Source of the DNA: Mycolicibacterium pulveris
GTDB taxonomy: Bacteria > Actinomycetota > Actinomycetes > Mycobacteriales > Mycobacteriaceae
Reading direction: 5' to 3'
DNA: 64,000 nt
NCBI RefSeq assembly: GCF_010725725.1
Contig: NZ_AP022599.1
Span: 3,286,001-3,350,000, forward strand
Positions 26,397-33,975 of this stretch are shown here, in pieces. How positions within the stretch are numbered: the stretch's first letter is position 1; every line of letters begins with the position of its first letter. The position numbers and the translations under genes are program-made. The notes beneath the pieces are model-generated. The model was not told the DNA's origin. It was given only the letters and a program-made list of their open reading frames with translations, and searched no databases.

Positions 26397-27282
26397 CGAC
26401 CGTTATGTTCCTCCTGTCGAAGGATGAGCAAGACGTAAGTACCGCGTATGGGGTTTCTCATTCGCATCACATGGGGCTGCTGAGTCGTGTGTGGTGTAGC
26501 GGTACGGCCAGGCACGACGGGACAACGCACGCTGGGCCAGCCGGGCTTGGCGTCGACATAGCTAGGGAGATCATGAAGGCAATCAGTCGGGTGCTGATCG
26601 CGTTGGTTGCGGCCGTCGCGTCTCTGTTCGTGAGTACGGGCACCTCTCACGCGGGCCTGGATAATGAGCTGAGCCTGGTTGATGGTCAGGATCGCACGTT
26701 GACGATCCAGCAGTGGGATACCTTCCTCAACGGTGTGTTTCCGTTGGACCGCAACCGGCTTACCCGCGAGTGGTTTCATACCGGTCGAGCGGAGTACATC
26801 GTGACCGGCCCCAACGCCAACAAATTCGAGGGCACGTTGGAGCTGGGTTATCAGATCGGCTTTCCGTGGTCGTTAGGCGTGGGCATCAACTTCAGCTACA
26901 CCACCCCGAACGTGTTGTTCGACCAGGCACCGCTGGTGCTGGGTCCGCTCGACGCCCTCGGCTTCGGCTTCCTGACCACCCCGAACCTGTTTCCCGGCGC
27001 GTCGATCAGCGCGGATCTGGGCAATGGTCCGGGTATTCAGGAGGTCGCGACGTTCTCGGTGGACGTCAAGGGTCCTGAGGGCGGTGTGGCGGTGTCGAAT
27101 GCTCATGGCACGGTGACCGGTGCTGCCGGTGGTGTGTTGTTGCGTCCGTTTGCCCGGTTGATCTCCTCGGCCGGTGACAGCGTCACCACGTATGGCGAGC
27201 CCTGGAACATGAACTGACGATGAACTGACGCAGGCGAAGATTCTCCCAGGCAACGGCCCCCGGAAACCCCGGGGGCCGTTTT
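26397..27282 (+). repeat. Porin duplication unit, copy 1
   Basis: From the shared leader start CCGACCGTTATGTTCCTCCT to the terminator hairpin. The leader (to ~26515) matches copy 2 only in patches. From about 26520 (ACGCTGGGCCAGCCGGGC) through the gene and terminator the two units are nearly identical. The 26186-26396 stretch before it holds no gene I can support. Confidence 0.85.
26573..27217 (+). CDS. MspA-family octameric porin, copy 1
   Basis: 214 aa from ATG 26573. A Sec signal (MKAISRVLIALVAAVASLF, cleavage after SHA) gives a mature start GLDNELSLVDGQDRTLT essentially as in MspA. The rim and barrel segments EGTLELGYQIGFPWSLGVGI and GNGPGIQEVATFSVDVKG are conserved. The eyelet-loop region differs from MspA (VLFDQAPLVLGPLDALGFGF), so the pore constriction charge may differ. 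It forms goblet-shaped water-filled channels through the mycomembrane for small hydrophilic nutrients. Locus position next to pepD/moaB2 fits the mspC-type locus. A long 5' leader precedes it. Confidence 0.95.
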   Translation: MKAISRVLIALVAAVASLFVSTGTSHAGLDNELSLVDGQDRTLTIQQWDTFLNGVFPLDRNRLTREWFHTGRAEYIVTGPNANKFEGTLELGYQIGFPWSLGVGINFSYTTPNVLFDQAPLVLGPLDALGFGFLTTPNLFPGASISADLGNGPGIQEVATFSVDVKGPEGGVAVSNAHGTVTGAAGGVLLRPFARLISSAGDSVTTYGEPWNMN

Positions 27283-27283
27283 C
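27252..27283 (+). terminator. Intrinsic-type terminator after porin copy 1
   Basis: The 12-bp perfect stem AACGGCCCCCGG / CCGGGGGCCGTT with loop AAACC is followed by a short T tract (TTTT). It is placed 35 nt after the stop. Confidence 0.85.
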
Positions 27284-27715
27284 GTCGGTTTCGTCAAAAT
27301 GTCGCCGAGATTGCCGCACGGTGAATAAAAGTAGGGGAGCTAAGTGGTCTTGATCACAAGGGGCGCCGACGCATGCGGGTCTGCAAAAATTTCGTTTGCG
27401 CGGGCGACTGCCCGTTGACGTCGGGGCCGAGTGCTTGTCACGTGCGGTTCTGGGCTGAGTGATCGCGAAATCGCAACCACAGATTTGTCATCGCGGTCAG
27501 CGACACGTCGAGATCGCGACCCGCGCAAGGGAAGGCGAGCAAGCCTCGTTCGCGTTGCCGGTTCACCATCCGACCGTTATGTTCCTCCTGTCAATGATGA
27601 GCACAACGTAAGAGCAGCATGTGGCGCCTCTCATCTGCACCGCATGAGGCTCCTCGGGAAGCGGACAACCCACGCTGGGCCAGCCGGGCTTGGCGTCGAC
27701 ATAGCTAGGGAGATC

Positions 27716-28360
27716 ATGAAGGCAATCAGTCGGGTGCTGATCGCGTTGGTTGCGGCCGTCGCGTCTCTGTTCGTGAGTACGGGCACCTCTCACGCGGGCC
27801 TGGATAATGAGCTGAGCCTGGTTGATGGTCAGGATCGCACGTTGACGATCCAGCAGTGGGATACCTTCCTCAACGGTGTGTTTCCGTTGGACCGCAACCG
27901 GCTTACCCGCGAGTGGTTTCATACCGGTCGAGCGGAGTACATCGTGACCGGCCCCGATGCCGAAGAGTTCGAGGGCACGTTGGAGTTGGGTTATCAGATC
28001 GGCTTTCCGTGGTCGTTAGGCGTGGGCATCAACTTCAGCTACACGACTCCGAACGTGTTGTTCGACCAGGCGCCGTTGGTGCTGGGTCCGCTCGACGCCC
28101 TGGGTTATGGCTTCCTGACCACCCCGAACCTGTTTCCCGGCGCGTCGATCAGCGCGGATCTGGGCAATGGTCCGGGTATTCAGGAGGTCGCGACGTTCTC
28201 GGTGGACGTCAAGGGTCCTGAGGGCGGTGTGGCGGTGTCGAATGCTCATGGCACGGTGACCGGTGCTGCCGGTGGTGTGTTGTTGCGTCCGTTTGCCCGG
28301 TTGATCTCCTCGGCCGGGGACAGCGTTACCACGTATGGCGAGCCCTGGAACATGAACTGA
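27716..28360 (+). CDS. MspA-family porin, copy 2
   Basis: 214 aa from ATG 27716, differing from copy 1 at only a few residues: GPDAEEFEG instead of GPNANKFEG, and LGYGFL instead of LGFGFL. The signal peptide and mature N-terminus are identical. The near-identity with synonymous changes in the second half points to recent duplication or gene conversion. The NANK to DAEE change swaps neutral/basic for acidic residues on what in MspA is a surface segment, so the copies could differ in channel charge. The two products may form mixed octamers. Confidence 0.95.
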   Translation: MKAISRVLIALVAAVASLFVSTGTSHAGLDNELSLVDGQDRTLTIQQWDTFLNGVFPLDRNRLTREWFHTGRAEYIVTGPDAEEFEGTLELGYQIGFPWSLGVGINFSYTTPNVLFDQAPLVLGPLDALGYGFLTTPNLFPGASISADLGNGPGIQEVATFSVDVKGPEGGVAVSNAHGTVTGAAGGVLLRPFARLISSAGDSVTTYGEPWNMN

Positions 28361-28383
28361 CGCAAGCGAAGATTCTCCCAGGC

Positions 28384-28412
28384 AACGGCCCCCGGAAACT
28401 CCGGGGGCCGTT
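28384..28412. terminator. Terminator between porin copy 2 and convergent mscL
   Basis: The same 12-bp stem AACGGCCCCCGG / CCGGGGGCCGTT as copy 1, with loop AAACT. It lies between convergent stops at 28360 and 28424, so it can serve both directions. Confidence 0.85.
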
Positions 28413-28423
28413 TCGCTTGTGGT

Positions 28424-28882
28424 TCAGGACTTGTCGGCGCTCGTGGTCTTCGCGGTGTCCGGACTCGGTCCGGTGCCCGGGCCGCTGACATGCTTGCCGG
28501 AGGAGCCGTTGGTTTCGGCGAGGATGTTGCGGATCTCGGTCAGCAGCGACAGTTCGGTGTCCTGAGCCTGCTCGAGCTCGCCCCGCTGGCGCAGCCTGTT
28601 GTAGGGCACCACCACGAGGAAATAGACCACCGCGGCGACCAGGATGAAGTTGATCAGACCGGACAACAGGATGTTGAGATCGATGGTCTCGCCACCGCCG
28701 ATGTTGATTCGCAGAATGCCGTAGTCGGATTCACCGCCCGCCCCAACACGATTGATCAACGGTTGGATGATGCTGTCGGTGAAACGGGTGACCAGCCCGG
28801 TAAACGCCGTGCCGATGACCACCGCGACCGACAGGTCGACGATGTTGCCGCGAGCGAGAAATTCCTTGAACCCCTTCAGCAT
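28424..28882 (-). CDS. mscL: Large-conductance mechanosensitive channel
   Basis: 152 aa from ATG 28882 ([20 protein letters not shown]). TM1 is [20 protein letters not shown], the extracellular loop is [11 protein letters not shown] and TM2 is [19 protein letters not shown], with the cytoplasmic helix [13 protein letters not shown] and a polar tail. It is a homopentamer that opens under membrane tension in hypo-osmotic shock. The longer frame to 28930 lacks conserved sequence. Confidence 0.95.
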   Translation of the reverse strand: MLKGFKEFLARGNIVDLSVAVVIGTAFTGLVTRFTDSIIQPLINRVGAGGESDYGILRINIGGGETIDLNILLSGLINFILVAAVVYFLVVVPYNRLRQRGELEQAQDTELSLLTEIRNILAETNGSSGKHVSGPGTGPSPDTAKTTSADKS

Positions 28883-28988
28883 GGTGTCTCGATCCCTCCG
28901 TGCAGTGGTGTTGGCTGACAGACATGCCACGTTAGTCCGATGGAACTGCGCTGACGGCGGATCGACGTGAGCTCGCCGCGTTTCGTGA

Positions 28989-29639
28989 TCAGTGAAAGGT
29001 GAGCGTCACGGCCGAAACCAGCGTGGCCGCCGCGACTTCGTTGGCAGCCCGGGCAGGTAGCGCCACCAACACCGCTCGCTCACCACCGCTGCCTGCGCCC
29101 GTCGGCCTTTCGGACACCACCACCACGACCGCGTTCGTGGCGATCACGCTGGGTTTGGCCGTCGTCTCGGCACCGGCCGTCAGCACGTCGACGACGTCGC
29201 CGGGGCGCACGAGATCGAGCAGCGCCGGATCCTCGAGACGTAACGGCACGATTCGCGCGTCGGGGCCCGCAGCCGATTCGGCCAGCCGCGGACCGAGCAG
29301 TCGGACATCGGTGAGCGCTTCGCCGCGCCGGGCCGGGCCGGCAAGCGTCGCACCGACAACGGCGCTCAGATCGGCGTGTGTGCCGTCCGGAATCATTGTG
29401 GCGGAGCGGGATTCGAGGTCGACGTCCGCGGCGCTGAGTTTCCTGCCCGGCGCCAGATCGTGCGCGGCGACGACGACATCGACCCGCTGGTCGTCGGGAT
29501 CGGGACGCAGGGCCGCGACGGCGGCCAGCACGACAAGCACACCCGCCGCGACGCGGCGCGCGGCCAACGTGCGGGTCCAGTCGGGGCGTAGCGCGTCATG
29601 AAGTCGGCTCATCGCCGACGGGTTCAGAGATTCCCCCAT
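28989..29639 (-). CDS. SAF-domain (CpaB/RcpC-like) single-pass protein (Rv0990c-like)
   Basis: 216 aa from ATG 29639. One membrane helix ([18 protein letters not shown]) is followed by an SAF domain ([20 protein letters not shown]...[21 protein letters not shown]) and a beta-rich C-terminal region with [14 protein letters not shown]. It resembles the pilus-assembly protein CpaB or flagellar P-ring-like SAF proteins, but no tad pilus genes are nearby. The function in mycobacteria is unknown. It is followed on the same strand by none of its usual pilus partners. Confidence 0.75.
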   Translation of the reverse strand: MGESLNPSAMSRLHDALRPDWTRTLAARRVAAGVLVVLAAVAALRPDPDDQRVDVVVAAHDLAPGRKLSAADVDLESRSATMIPDGTHADLSAVVGATLAGPARRGEALTDVRLLGPRLAESAAGPDARIVPLRLEDPALLDLVRPGDVVDVLTAGAETTAKPSVIATNAVVVVVSERPTGAGSGGERAVLVALPARAANEVAAATLVSAVTLTFH

Positions 29640-29710
29640 ACCGCCAAACTAGGCAGCGAATCGCCGTGATGGTGCGAGCTGGACGCCCGCCTGTGGATAA
29701 CCGCCGGAGG

Positions 29711-30061
29711 CTAGCTGGACGCCGCGGCGGCCGGCGTCGAACTTGACGAACTCGAGCTCGAACTCGACGAGGTGGAACTCGAACCGGAGTCGCTGGCCGA
29801 ACTCGACTTCTCCGACTTCTCGGACTTCTCCGACGAGGCGCTCATCGAGCTGGTCGACTTGCCGTTGGAGGAGCTCTTGCCCGCTTCTCGGCTGTCGGTG
29901 CGATAGAACCCGCTGCCTTTGAAGACCACACCCACGTTGCCGAACAGCTTGCGCAGGCGGCCGTTGCACTTCTTACATGTGGTCAGCGTGGCGTCGCTGA
30001 AGGACTGCACGGCGTCGAACCGGTCATCGCATTCAGTGCACGCATAGGAGTAGGTGGGCAC
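29711..30061 (-). CDS. Zinc-ribbon, disordered redox chaperone (Rv0991c/Ruc-like)
   Basis: 116 aa from GTG 30061. The N-terminal FmdB-type zinc ribbon has paired cysteines (YACTECDDRFD...TTCKKCNGRLRKLFG). The C-terminal ~65 residues are almost only Ser/Lys/Glu/Ala, including an 11-Ser run, and must be disordered. The M. tuberculosis homologue was reported as a redox-regulated unstructured chaperone that holds aggregating proteins after oxidation and cooperates with the Hsp70 system. A CIRCE-type operator sits 27 bp upstream of the start, placing it under HrcA heat-shock control. Confidence 0.88.
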   Translation of the reverse strand: MPTYSYACTECDDRFDAVQSFSDATLTTCKKCNGRLRKLFGNVGVVFKGSGFYRTDSREAGKSSSNGKSTSSMSASSEKSEKSEKSSSASDSGSSSTSSSSSSSSSSSTPAAAASS

Positions 30062-30087
30062 GCGAACCTCCGAGGTGGTCAAACAAC

Positions 30088-30114
30088 TTAGCACTCTACC
30101 GTGTCAAGTGCTAG
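30088..30114. promoter_or_regulatory. CIRCE element (HrcA operator)
   Basis: TTAGCACTC-N9-AAGTGCTAG matches the CIRCE consensus TTAGCACTC-N9-GAGTGCTAA at 16 of 18 arm positions with exact spacing. It lies between the leftward chaperone gene (start 30061) and the 3' end of the 5-FCL gene, so it can only regulate the former. Confidence 0.85.
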
Positions 30115-30133
30115 AACCGCTATGTGGGTTGCG

Positions 30134-30736
30134 TCATTCCCGCTTGTCGACCGGTTTCGCGAGCGTGACCAGGCCGCGGCGGGGCGTCAGCGCGTGAGTC
30201 ATCGGGATGTCGTGCGGCTCGGCGGGCAACTCGTCGATCAACTCGTCGTCGCGCACCACCGCGATGATCCGCGCACCCGGGGCGGCCAGCCGTAGCGATC
30301 GGTCGTAGAACCCCGCACCCCGGCCGAGCCGCGTCCCGGTCCGGTCGACGGCCAGCGCGGGCACCAGGATCATCGACGCCTCCGCGATCGCTTCGGCGGC
30401 CAGCCACGGCGGTCCTGGCTCGCGCAGCCCGAACCGCGCGTCGACCAACCCGGCTGGCCGGTACTCACCCCACTGCAGGGGCAGCGGGACACCCGCCGCG
30501 TCATGGCGCGCCACCGGAAGCAACACCCGGACCCCTCGGCGGTATAGCGCATCGACGAGTTCCGTTGAGCCCGGCTCGGAGCCGACGGGCACATAGGCGC
30601 AGACGGTCCGGGCGTCGGACACGAGCGTGGCGAGATGCGTGACCAAGGCGTGCGCCTCGGCGTCGTGCTCATGCGGCGGAGACGCGCGGCGGGTCGCAAG
30701 GATCGTGGCGCGCAGGTCGGCTTTCGTCACGCCCAC
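30134..30736 (-). CDS. 5-formyltetrahydrofolate cyclo-ligase
   Basis: 200 aa. The start is GTG 30736 (VGVTKADLRATI) with GGAGGT six bases upstream; the reading frame is open to 32065 only through GC bias. Family motifs are AYVPVGSEPGSTELVDALY, RFGLREPG and the ATP-site VDRTGTRLGRGAGFYDR. It converts 5-formyl-THF to 5,10-methenyl-THF using ATP. It is divergent from galU, sharing a 66-bp intergenic region. Confidence 0.92.
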   Translation of the reverse strand: MGVTKADLRATILATRRASPPHEHDAEAHALVTHLATLVSDARTVCAYVPVGSEPGSTELVDALYRRGVRVLLPVARHDAAGVPLPLQWGEYRPAGLVDARFGLREPGPPWLAAEAIAEASMILVPALAVDRTGTRLGRGAGFYDRSLRLAAPGARIIAVVRDDELIDELPAEPHDIPMTHALTPRRGLVTLAKPVDKRE

Positions 30737-30802
30737 CGCACCACCTCCAAACCAGGAACCTTGGGAGGTTAAACCAACCGCGAGGGGGTTAATGTGTGAA
30801 CG

Positions 30803-31714
30803 ATGACACGGCATTCGAAAGCGATACCGCTCACGGCGGTGGTCCCGGCGGCTGGGCTGGGGACGCGATTCCTGCCTGCGACCAAAACCGTGCCCAAAGA
30901 GCTGCTGCCGGTGGTGGACACCCCCGGCATCGAGCTGGTGGCGGCGGAGGCAGCGGAGGCCGGCGCCGAGCGGTTGGTCATAGTCACCTCCGAGGGCAAG
31001 GACAGCGTCGTCGCGCACTTCGTCGAGGATCTGGTGCTGGAAGGCACGCTGGAAGCCCGCGGTAAGAAGTCGATGTTGGAAAAGGTGCGCCGCGCACCGG
31101 CACTGATCAAGGTCGAGTCGGTGGTGCAGGCCGAACCGCTCGGTCTCGGGCACGCGGTCAGTTGTGTCGAGAACGTGCTCGGCCCCGACGAAGACGCCAT
31201 CGCGGTGCTCTTGCCCGACGACCTGGTGGTGCCGAGCGGAGTGCTCGAGACGATGGCGAAGGTCCGGAGCAAACGCGGCGGCTCGGTGCTGTGCGCGATC
31301 GAGGTCCCCAGCGAGGACATCAGCGCCTACGGCGTGTTCGACGTCGAAACCGTTCCCGACGCGGACAATCCCGACGTGTTGCGGGTCAACGGCATGGTCG
31401 AGAAGCCCAAGGCCGAGGACGCGCCGTCGCCCTATGCCGCCGCCGGCCGCTACATCCTCGACCGCGCGGTGTTCGATGCGATCAAGCGCGTAGCGCCTGG
31501 TGCGGGTGGCGAAATCCAACTGACCGACGCGATCGCGCTGATGATCGACGAGGGCCATCCCGTGCACGTGGTCGTGCACCGCGGCTCTCGACACGACCTG
31601 GGAAATCCCGGCGGCTACCTCAAGGCTGCGGTTGACTTTGCATTGGAGCGCGAGGACTACGGGCCCGAATTGCGGCGCTGGTTGGTAGAGCGACTGGGCT
31701 TGACCGAACGGTAG
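30803..31714 (+). CDS. galU: UTP-glucose-1-phosphate uridylyltransferase
   Basis: 303 aa. The nucleotidyltransferase motif is VVPAAGLGTRFLPATKTVPK, followed by the sugar-nucleotide loops EPLGLGHAVSC and LLPDDLVV, and the C-terminal VEKPKAEDAPSPYAAAGRYI. It makes UDP-glucose for envelope polysaccharides and glycolipids. The SD is weak (GAGGGGG ~15 nt upstream of ATG). It starts a four-gene rightward group. Confidence 0.95.
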   Translation: MTRHSKAIPLTAVVPAAGLGTRFLPATKTVPKELLPVVDTPGIELVAAEAAEAGAERLVIVTSEGKDSVVAHFVEDLVLEGTLEARGKKSMLEKVRRAPALIKVESVVQAEPLGLGHAVSCVENVLGPDEDAIAVLLPDDLVVPSGVLETMAKVRSKRGGSVLCAIEVPSEDISAYGVFDVETVPDADNPDVLRVNGMVEKPKAEDAPSPYAAAGRYILDRAVFDAIKRVAPGAGGEIQLTDAIALMIDEGHPVHVVVHRGSRHDLGNPGGYLKAAVDFALEREDYGPELRRWLVERLGLTER

Positions 31715-31781
31715 ATCCACGCGCCCGCAGCCGCCCGGTCGGCAACATGGGGAGAGCCCCCGCAAGGCAGAAAGGCGTGTT

Positions 31782-33050
31782 GTGCGTTCGGTGGAGGAGC
31801 AGCAGGCTCGGGTAGCGTCCGCCGCGGTGGCTCCCCGGCCTGTCCGGGTGGCGATCGCGGAAGCCCAAGGGCTGATGTGCGCCGAAGAGGTGGTCACCGA
31901 GCGTCCGCTGCCCGGGTTCGACCAGGCGGCCATCGACGGATATGCCGTGCGCAGCGTGGACGTGCTCGGGGTCGACTCGGGCGACTCCGAAGACGGGGCC
32001 GACGGCTCGTCGGAGCGCGAGATCAGCCTGCCGGTGATGGGGTACATCGAGGCGGGGGCACGCACCCCCAGCCGGCTGCAGCCACGCCAAGCCGCGCGGG
32101 TGCAGACCGGCGCGCCGATGCCGACGCTCGCCGACGCGGTGCTGCCGCTGCGCTGGACCGACGGCGGTGACTCGCGGGTGACCGTGCTGCGCGGCGTGCG
32201 TTCCGGGGCCTATGTCCGCCGCACCGGCGACGACGTGCAACCCGGCGACGTCGCCGTGCGGGCGGGCACCATCATCGGACCGGCGCAAGTCGGGCTGCTC
32301 GCCGCGGTGGGGCGCGAACGCGTGCTGGTGCATCCGCGGCCGCGGCTGTCGGTGATCAGCGTCGGCGGTGAACTGGTCGACATCTCCCGCACACCCGGCA
32401 ACGGTCAGGTGTACGACGTGAACTCGTACGCGTTGGCCGCCGCGGGCCGAGACGCCGGCGCCGAGGTGAACCGGGTGGGCATCGTCGACTCCAACCCGGT
32501 GAAGCTTCGGGAAGTGGTGGAGGGCCAACTCAACCGCGCGGAGGCACTGGTCATCGCCGGCGCGGTCGGTGGGGCCGCCGCCGAAGGTGTGCGGTCGGTG
32601 CTCACCGAACTGGGTGACATGGAAGTCACCCGCATCGCGATGCATCCCGGCTCGGTTCAGGGCTTCGGTCAGCTCGGGCCGGAAGGCGTGCCGGTGTTTC
32701 TGCTACCCGCCAACCCGGTCAGCGCGTTGGTGGTGTTCGAGGTGATGGTGCGTCCGCTGATTCGGTTGTCGCTGGGCAGACGCCAGGCGCATCGGCGGAT
32801 CGTGCAGGCCAGGACGCTGTCGCCGATCAGCTCGGTGCCCGGTCGAAGAGGTTATCTGCGCGGGCAGCTGATGCGCGATCAGGACACCGGTGAGTACTTG
32901 GTGCAGGCGCTCGGCGGCGCGCCGGGGGCGTCGTCGCACCTGCTGGCCACGCTGGCCGAGGCCAACTGTCTGGTGATCGTGCCCAGCGAAGCCGAGCAGA
33001 TCCGCACGGGCGAAATCGTCGACGTCGCGTTCCTGGCCCAGCGCGGCTGA
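31782..33050 (+). CDS. MoeA/gephyrin-like protein (Glp)
   Basis: 422 aa from GTG 31782. MoeA domains in order are RPLPGFDQAAIDGYAVRSVD, GYIEAGARTPSRLQPRQAARVQTGAPMP, the molybdopterin-binding MogA-like domain IISVGGELVD-type SVISVGGELVDISRTPGNGQ, and the C-terminal domain IV (VQARTLSPISSV). In Corynebacterium the equivalent protein next to rimJ and the GlpR receptor gene binds FtsZ and functions in division instead of molybdopterin synthesis. The same neighbours occur here (sepX/glpR two genes on), so I favour Glp, although a MoeA activity is possible. Confidence 0.85.
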   Translation: MRSVEEQQARVASAAVAPRPVRVAIAEAQGLMCAEEVVTERPLPGFDQAAIDGYAVRSVDVLGVDSGDSEDGADGSSEREISLPVMGYIEAGARTPSRLQPRQAARVQTGAPMPTLADAVLPLRWTDGGDSRVTVLRGVRSGAYVRRTGDDVQPGDVAVRAGTIIGPAQVGLLAAVGRERVLVHPRPRLSVISVGGELVDISRTPGNGQVYDVNSYALAAAGRDAGAEVNRVGIVDSNPVKLREVVEGQLNRAEALVIAGAVGGAAAEGVRSVLTELGDMEVTRIAMHPGSVQGFGQLGPEGVPVFLLPANPVSALVVFEVMVRPLIRLSLGRRQAHRRIVQARTLSPISSVPGRRGYLRGQLMRDQDTGEYLVQALGGAPGASSHLLATLAEANCLVIVPSEAEQIRTGEIVDVAFLAQRG

Positions 33051-33064
33051 TCAGCGCGGCCGAC

Positions 33065-33718
33065 GTGAACTTCTGGCGGTCCAGTTCCCAGCACCCCGGT
33101 TGGCCGTTGCCCGTAGGCCCGCTTCGGGTCGCCGCCGGAATGGTGCGGCTGCGGCCGGTCCGGCTGCGCGACGGCGCGCAATGGAGCCGCATCCGGGTGG
33201 CCGACCGGGCCCATTTGGAACCGTGGGAACCCGCCACAGGCATGGATTGGGATGTCCGACATGCCGTTACGGCGTGGCCGACGGTGTATTCGGGACTGCG
33301 GGCGGAGGCCCGCAAGGGTCGCATGCTGCCGTATGTCATCGAGCTCGACGGCCAGTTCTGCGGCCAGCTCACGATCGGCAACGTGACACACGGGGCGCTG
33401 CGGTCGGCCTGGATCGGTTACTGGGTGGCGAGCTCTGTCACCGGCGGTGGGGTGGCCACCGCCGCGTTGGCGTTGGGTGTCGACCACTGCTTCGGCCCGG
33501 TCTCGCTGCATCGCGTCGAGGCGACGGTGCGGCCGGAGAACGCGGCGAGCCGCGCGGTGCTGGCAAAGGTCGGCTTCCGCGAGGAAGGCCTGCTGCGCCG
33601 CTATCTCGACGTCGACGGGGCGTGGCGGGACCACCTGCTGGTTGCGATCACCGTGGAGGAGATCGACGGATCGGCGGTCTCGACGCTGGTGCGCCGGGGT
33701 CGCGCGGCCTGGGCTTAG
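33065..33718 (+). CDS. rimJ: GNAT N-acetyltransferase (RimJ/RimL-like)
   Basis: 217 aa from GTG 33065, 14 nt after the glp stop. GNAT features are VRLRPVRLRDGAQW (N-terminal strand), acetyl-CoA loop GYWVASSVTGGGVATAALAL and HRVEATVRPENAASRAVLAK with GFREEGLLRRYLDVDG. The substrate in E. coli RimJ is the ribosomal protein S5 N-terminus; here it is unknown. The stop codon forms the left arm of an inverted repeat. Confidence 0.85.
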   Translation: MNFWRSSSQHPGWPLPVGPLRVAAGMVRLRPVRLRDGAQWSRIRVADRAHLEPWEPATGMDWDVRHAVTAWPTVYSGLRAEARKGRMLPYVIELDGQFCGQLTIGNVTHGALRSAWIGYWVASSVTGGGVATAALALGVDHCFGPVSLHRVEATVRPENAASRAVLAKVGFREEGLLRRYLDVDGAWRDHLLVAITVEEIDGSAVSTLVRRGRAAWA

Positions 33719-33795
33719 CCCTCCTGGCGACGTCGCTCTCGCGGTTGTCGCTTCTGGCACCGCGACGTCGTTTTCGCGAGGTGTGCAGGAGGGCT
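33717..33795. terminator. Inverted repeat after rimJ, possible terminator or long cruciform
   Basis: AGCCCTCCTG (33717-33726) and CAGGAGGGCT (33786-33795) are perfect 10-bp arms around a 59-nt loop. The loop itself has a direct repeat around GCGACGTCG (33727-33735 and 33762-33770). The left arm includes the rimJ stop. It is not a classical tight hairpin and has no U tract. Confidence 0.45.
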
Positions 33796-33849
33796 GTGCG
33801 CGGGGGTCAAATTGCAACCCTCGTGCAGATTTCGCGACACGACCTTGTT

Positions 33850-33866
33850 ACAAATGTGACATTTGT
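33850..33866. promoter_or_regulatory. 17-bp palindrome upstream of sepX/glpR
   Basis: ACAAATG-TGA-CATTTGT has perfect 7-bp arms and lies in the AT-richer 257-bp region between rimJ and sepX/glpR, 110 bp before the start codon. A GACAC core (the known WhiA motif) is at 33836-33840. It is a probable operator for a dimeric regulator; the regulator is unknown. Confidence 0.5.
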
Positions 33867-33975
33867 GGCTGGTGGTGCTTGTCAGCAGTGAATTACAGGT
33901 GTGTAATTGTCTCGGCGCGCCGCCCACGGATGCGCTGGTCACAGACCTAGCCTGATGGGGAAAGGAGCAGGCGCA

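Larger units (their letters stand above)
27567..28412 (+). repeat. Porin duplication unit, copy 2
   Basis: Second copy of the leader-gene-terminator unit. CCGACCGTTATGTTCCTCCT recurs at about 27570, then a shortened leader (about 30 nt fewer than copy 1), then near-identity from the CACGCTGGGCCAGCC block to the hairpin. The 27284-27566 spacer has no gene I can support and presumably holds the copy-2 promoter. Confidence 0.85.

Noticed and set aside
30134..32065. 643-aa minus-strand frame reaching through galU
   Set aside because: Only its last 200 codons (from GTG 30736 with an SD) match 5-FCL; the rest is the antisense of galU and glp.
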